A stretch of 64,000 nt of DNA, taken from CAVVFX01 sp963747535. Its GTDB lineage: Bacteria; Acidobacteriota; Terriglobia; Bryobacterales; Bryobacteraceae. Below are positions 63,074 to 64,000 of the stretch, one piece after another. The first letter of the stretch is position 1, and every line of letters begins with the position of its first letter. The position numbers and the translations under genes are program-made. The stretch covers positions 124,001-188,000 of the forward strand of contig CAVVFX010000013.1 in NCBI GenBank assembly GCA_963747535.1. The letters are read 5' to 3'. The notes below the pieces were generated by a model, which worked only from the letters and a program-made list of their open reading frames with translations, searched no databases and was not told the DNA's origin.

Positions 63074-64000
63074 TTACTGCACGCCGAGGAGCACGCTTAC
63101 GCCATTTCCTGTCAAGGAGCCGAGCACGAGGTCGCTTCGACCATCGCCGTTGAAACCAGCTGTGGCAACGGACTCGCAACCCGTGCCGTAGAAAACAGGC
63201 GCTTGAAATGTTCCGTCACCGTTACCCAGCAGGATACCCACGCCCAGCGAATTGGTCACGGCGAGGTCGATTTTCCCGTCGCCATTAAAGTCGCCGAGCG
63301 AGATCCACACGGGGTAAGCAGGGTGGGTGTAGAGATCGTAGAGGTTGTATTTTTCGCTAGGAACAGCGGGGCCGACGCTGTATGTCACAACGGGCTGAAA
63401 CGTTCCATTGCCATTGCCCAGCAACACACCAACCGTTCCGTTGTAGTATGCGAGGACGAGGTCCGTCTTGCCATCGCCATTGACGTCACCGGAAACGATT
63501 GAGCTGATTGGAGCAATCCCTCCAATGGTCTTGGGATTCGCGAAGGACCCGTCGCCGTTGCCTAGCAGAATGTAAAGGTTCGTACTAGTCGCGGCGTCGA
63601 CGACAGCAAGGTCAACCTTCCCGTCTCCATTGAAATCTCCGCTCGTGGCTACACCGGCGGCGTTGCCCAAAATCCCGTTGCCGCCCCCGAAAGTTCCGTC
63701 GCCGAAGCCGAGGTAGACTCCTCCACTGAAAATATCCGGTATGCCATCGCCATTGAAGTCCGCGACAGTGACATTGGGACCGTTCCCGACTGCGCCCGTC
63801 TCTCGAAACGTTCCATCGCCATTTCCAAGGAACAACATTACGGAGTAGTAAGTGAAGGTATCCTCACCCGTGCGGCAGTCGGCGAGCAGATCGAGTTTTC
63901 CGTCGCCATTCATGTCGGCGAGTACAACTGTCACGTTCGAGTTGTCATAGCTCTCGTCGTAGCATAACGGCCCGATCGCTTTCGCTGCCTGAAACGTCCC
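63074..64000 (-). CDS. FG-GAP/VCBS-repeat protein, C-terminal part (5' end outside window)
   Basis: The frame is open to the window edge, so only about 308 C-terminal residues are visible. At least six FG-GAP/VCBS units of the form VADFNGDGIPDI ... LGFGDGTF are present, e.g. VLADMNGDGKLD, SGDVNGDGKTDLVLAYY and LGDFNGDGKIDLAVTN. Asp/Asn-rich DxDxDG-like loops suggest a calcium-bound beta-propeller, as in integrin alpha-like bacterial surface proteins. It ends GVSVLLGVQ without anchor or repeat module, unlike giants A and B. Confidence 0.88.
   Translation of the reverse strand, partial: GTFQAAKAIGPLCYDESYDNSNVTVVLADMNGDGKLDLLADCRTGEDTFTYYSVMLFLGNGDGTFRETGAVGNGPNVTVADFNGDGIPDIFSGGVYLGFGDGTFGGGNGILGNAAGVATSGDFNGDGKVDLAVVDAATSTNLYILLGNGDGSFANPKTIGGIAPISSIVSGDVNGDGKTDLVLAYYNGTVGVLLGNGNGTFQPVVTYSVGPAVPSEKYNLYDLYTHPAYPVWISLGDFNGDGKIDLAVTNSLGVGILLGNGDGTFQAPVFYGTGCESVATAGFNGDGRSDLVLGSLTGNGVSVLLGVQ

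Overview
The window looks like chromosomal DNA of an acidobacterium of the Solibacter/Bryobacter type (Terriglobia, Bryobacterales). No marker gene was available to prove this. The inference rests on the moderately high G+C, many small exported proteins of unknown function, giant surface proteins with FG-GAP/VCBS and Ig-like modules, a VPE-type PEP-CTERM protein, a fragment of the STGP..GK..S..NA..HG family, and dispersed palindromic repeats. Genes run in short operons on both strands and intergenic gaps are small.

Layout. 1-7 kb: end of a beta-propeller protein, small exported proteins, an exported HpcH/HpaI-type aldolase, an S41 protease with a LolA-like protein, a flippase-like membrane gene with a frameshift, and a SurA/PrsA-type lipoprotein. 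7.1-8.7 kb: a Gfo/Idh/MocA oxidoreductase, IscX and a cupin in one operon behind a good promoter. 8.8-11.6 kb: an aromatic ammonia-lyase with two exported proteins. 11.7-16.2 kb: the L25-Pth-S6-S18-L9 translation operon with a TonB-dependent receptor appended. 16.7-18.4 kb: arsR-arsM-arsC. 18.4-23.7 kb: a large glycosidase-like exported protein, an ABC-2 exporter and a family 2 glycosyltransferase. 23.9-37.3 kb: two adjacent giant surface proteins ending in seven and six copies of the same 147-residue repeat, sharing a 1,330-bp identical stretch. 37.4-43.5 kb: RNase J, an exported protein and SecA. 43.7-47 kb: a truncated haemoglobin-ankyrin fusion, a MITE-like inverted repeat, and an encapsulin with its DyP peroxidase cargo. 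47.4-48.2 kb: a DUF1080 protein.

48.6-56.6 kb is the most unusual region: four tightly packed co-directional genes encoding (1) a TIR protein with an FxsC-like C-terminal half, (2) a 1,338-residue MinD-type ATPase / TIR / STAND NTPase / membrane / TPR protein, (3) an alpha/beta hydrolase with a helical-repeat tail, and (4) a CFVLMPFG-type nucleotide-processing domain joined to a MAP3K TRAFs-binding (DUF4071)-like domain. It is followed by a broken tyrosine integrase and a tRNA-Ile(CAU) gene, so it may be an acquired island. By domain content I read it as a signalling or conflict (immunity-like) system; its function is not shown by the sequence.

57-64 kb: a secreted TIM-barrel/CBM protein, a PEP-CTERM protein, a xylose-isomerase-like protein, a MazEF-type toxin-antitoxin pair, an RlmI-like rRNA methyltransferase, and the C-terminal part of another FG-GAP/VCBS protein that runs off the window.
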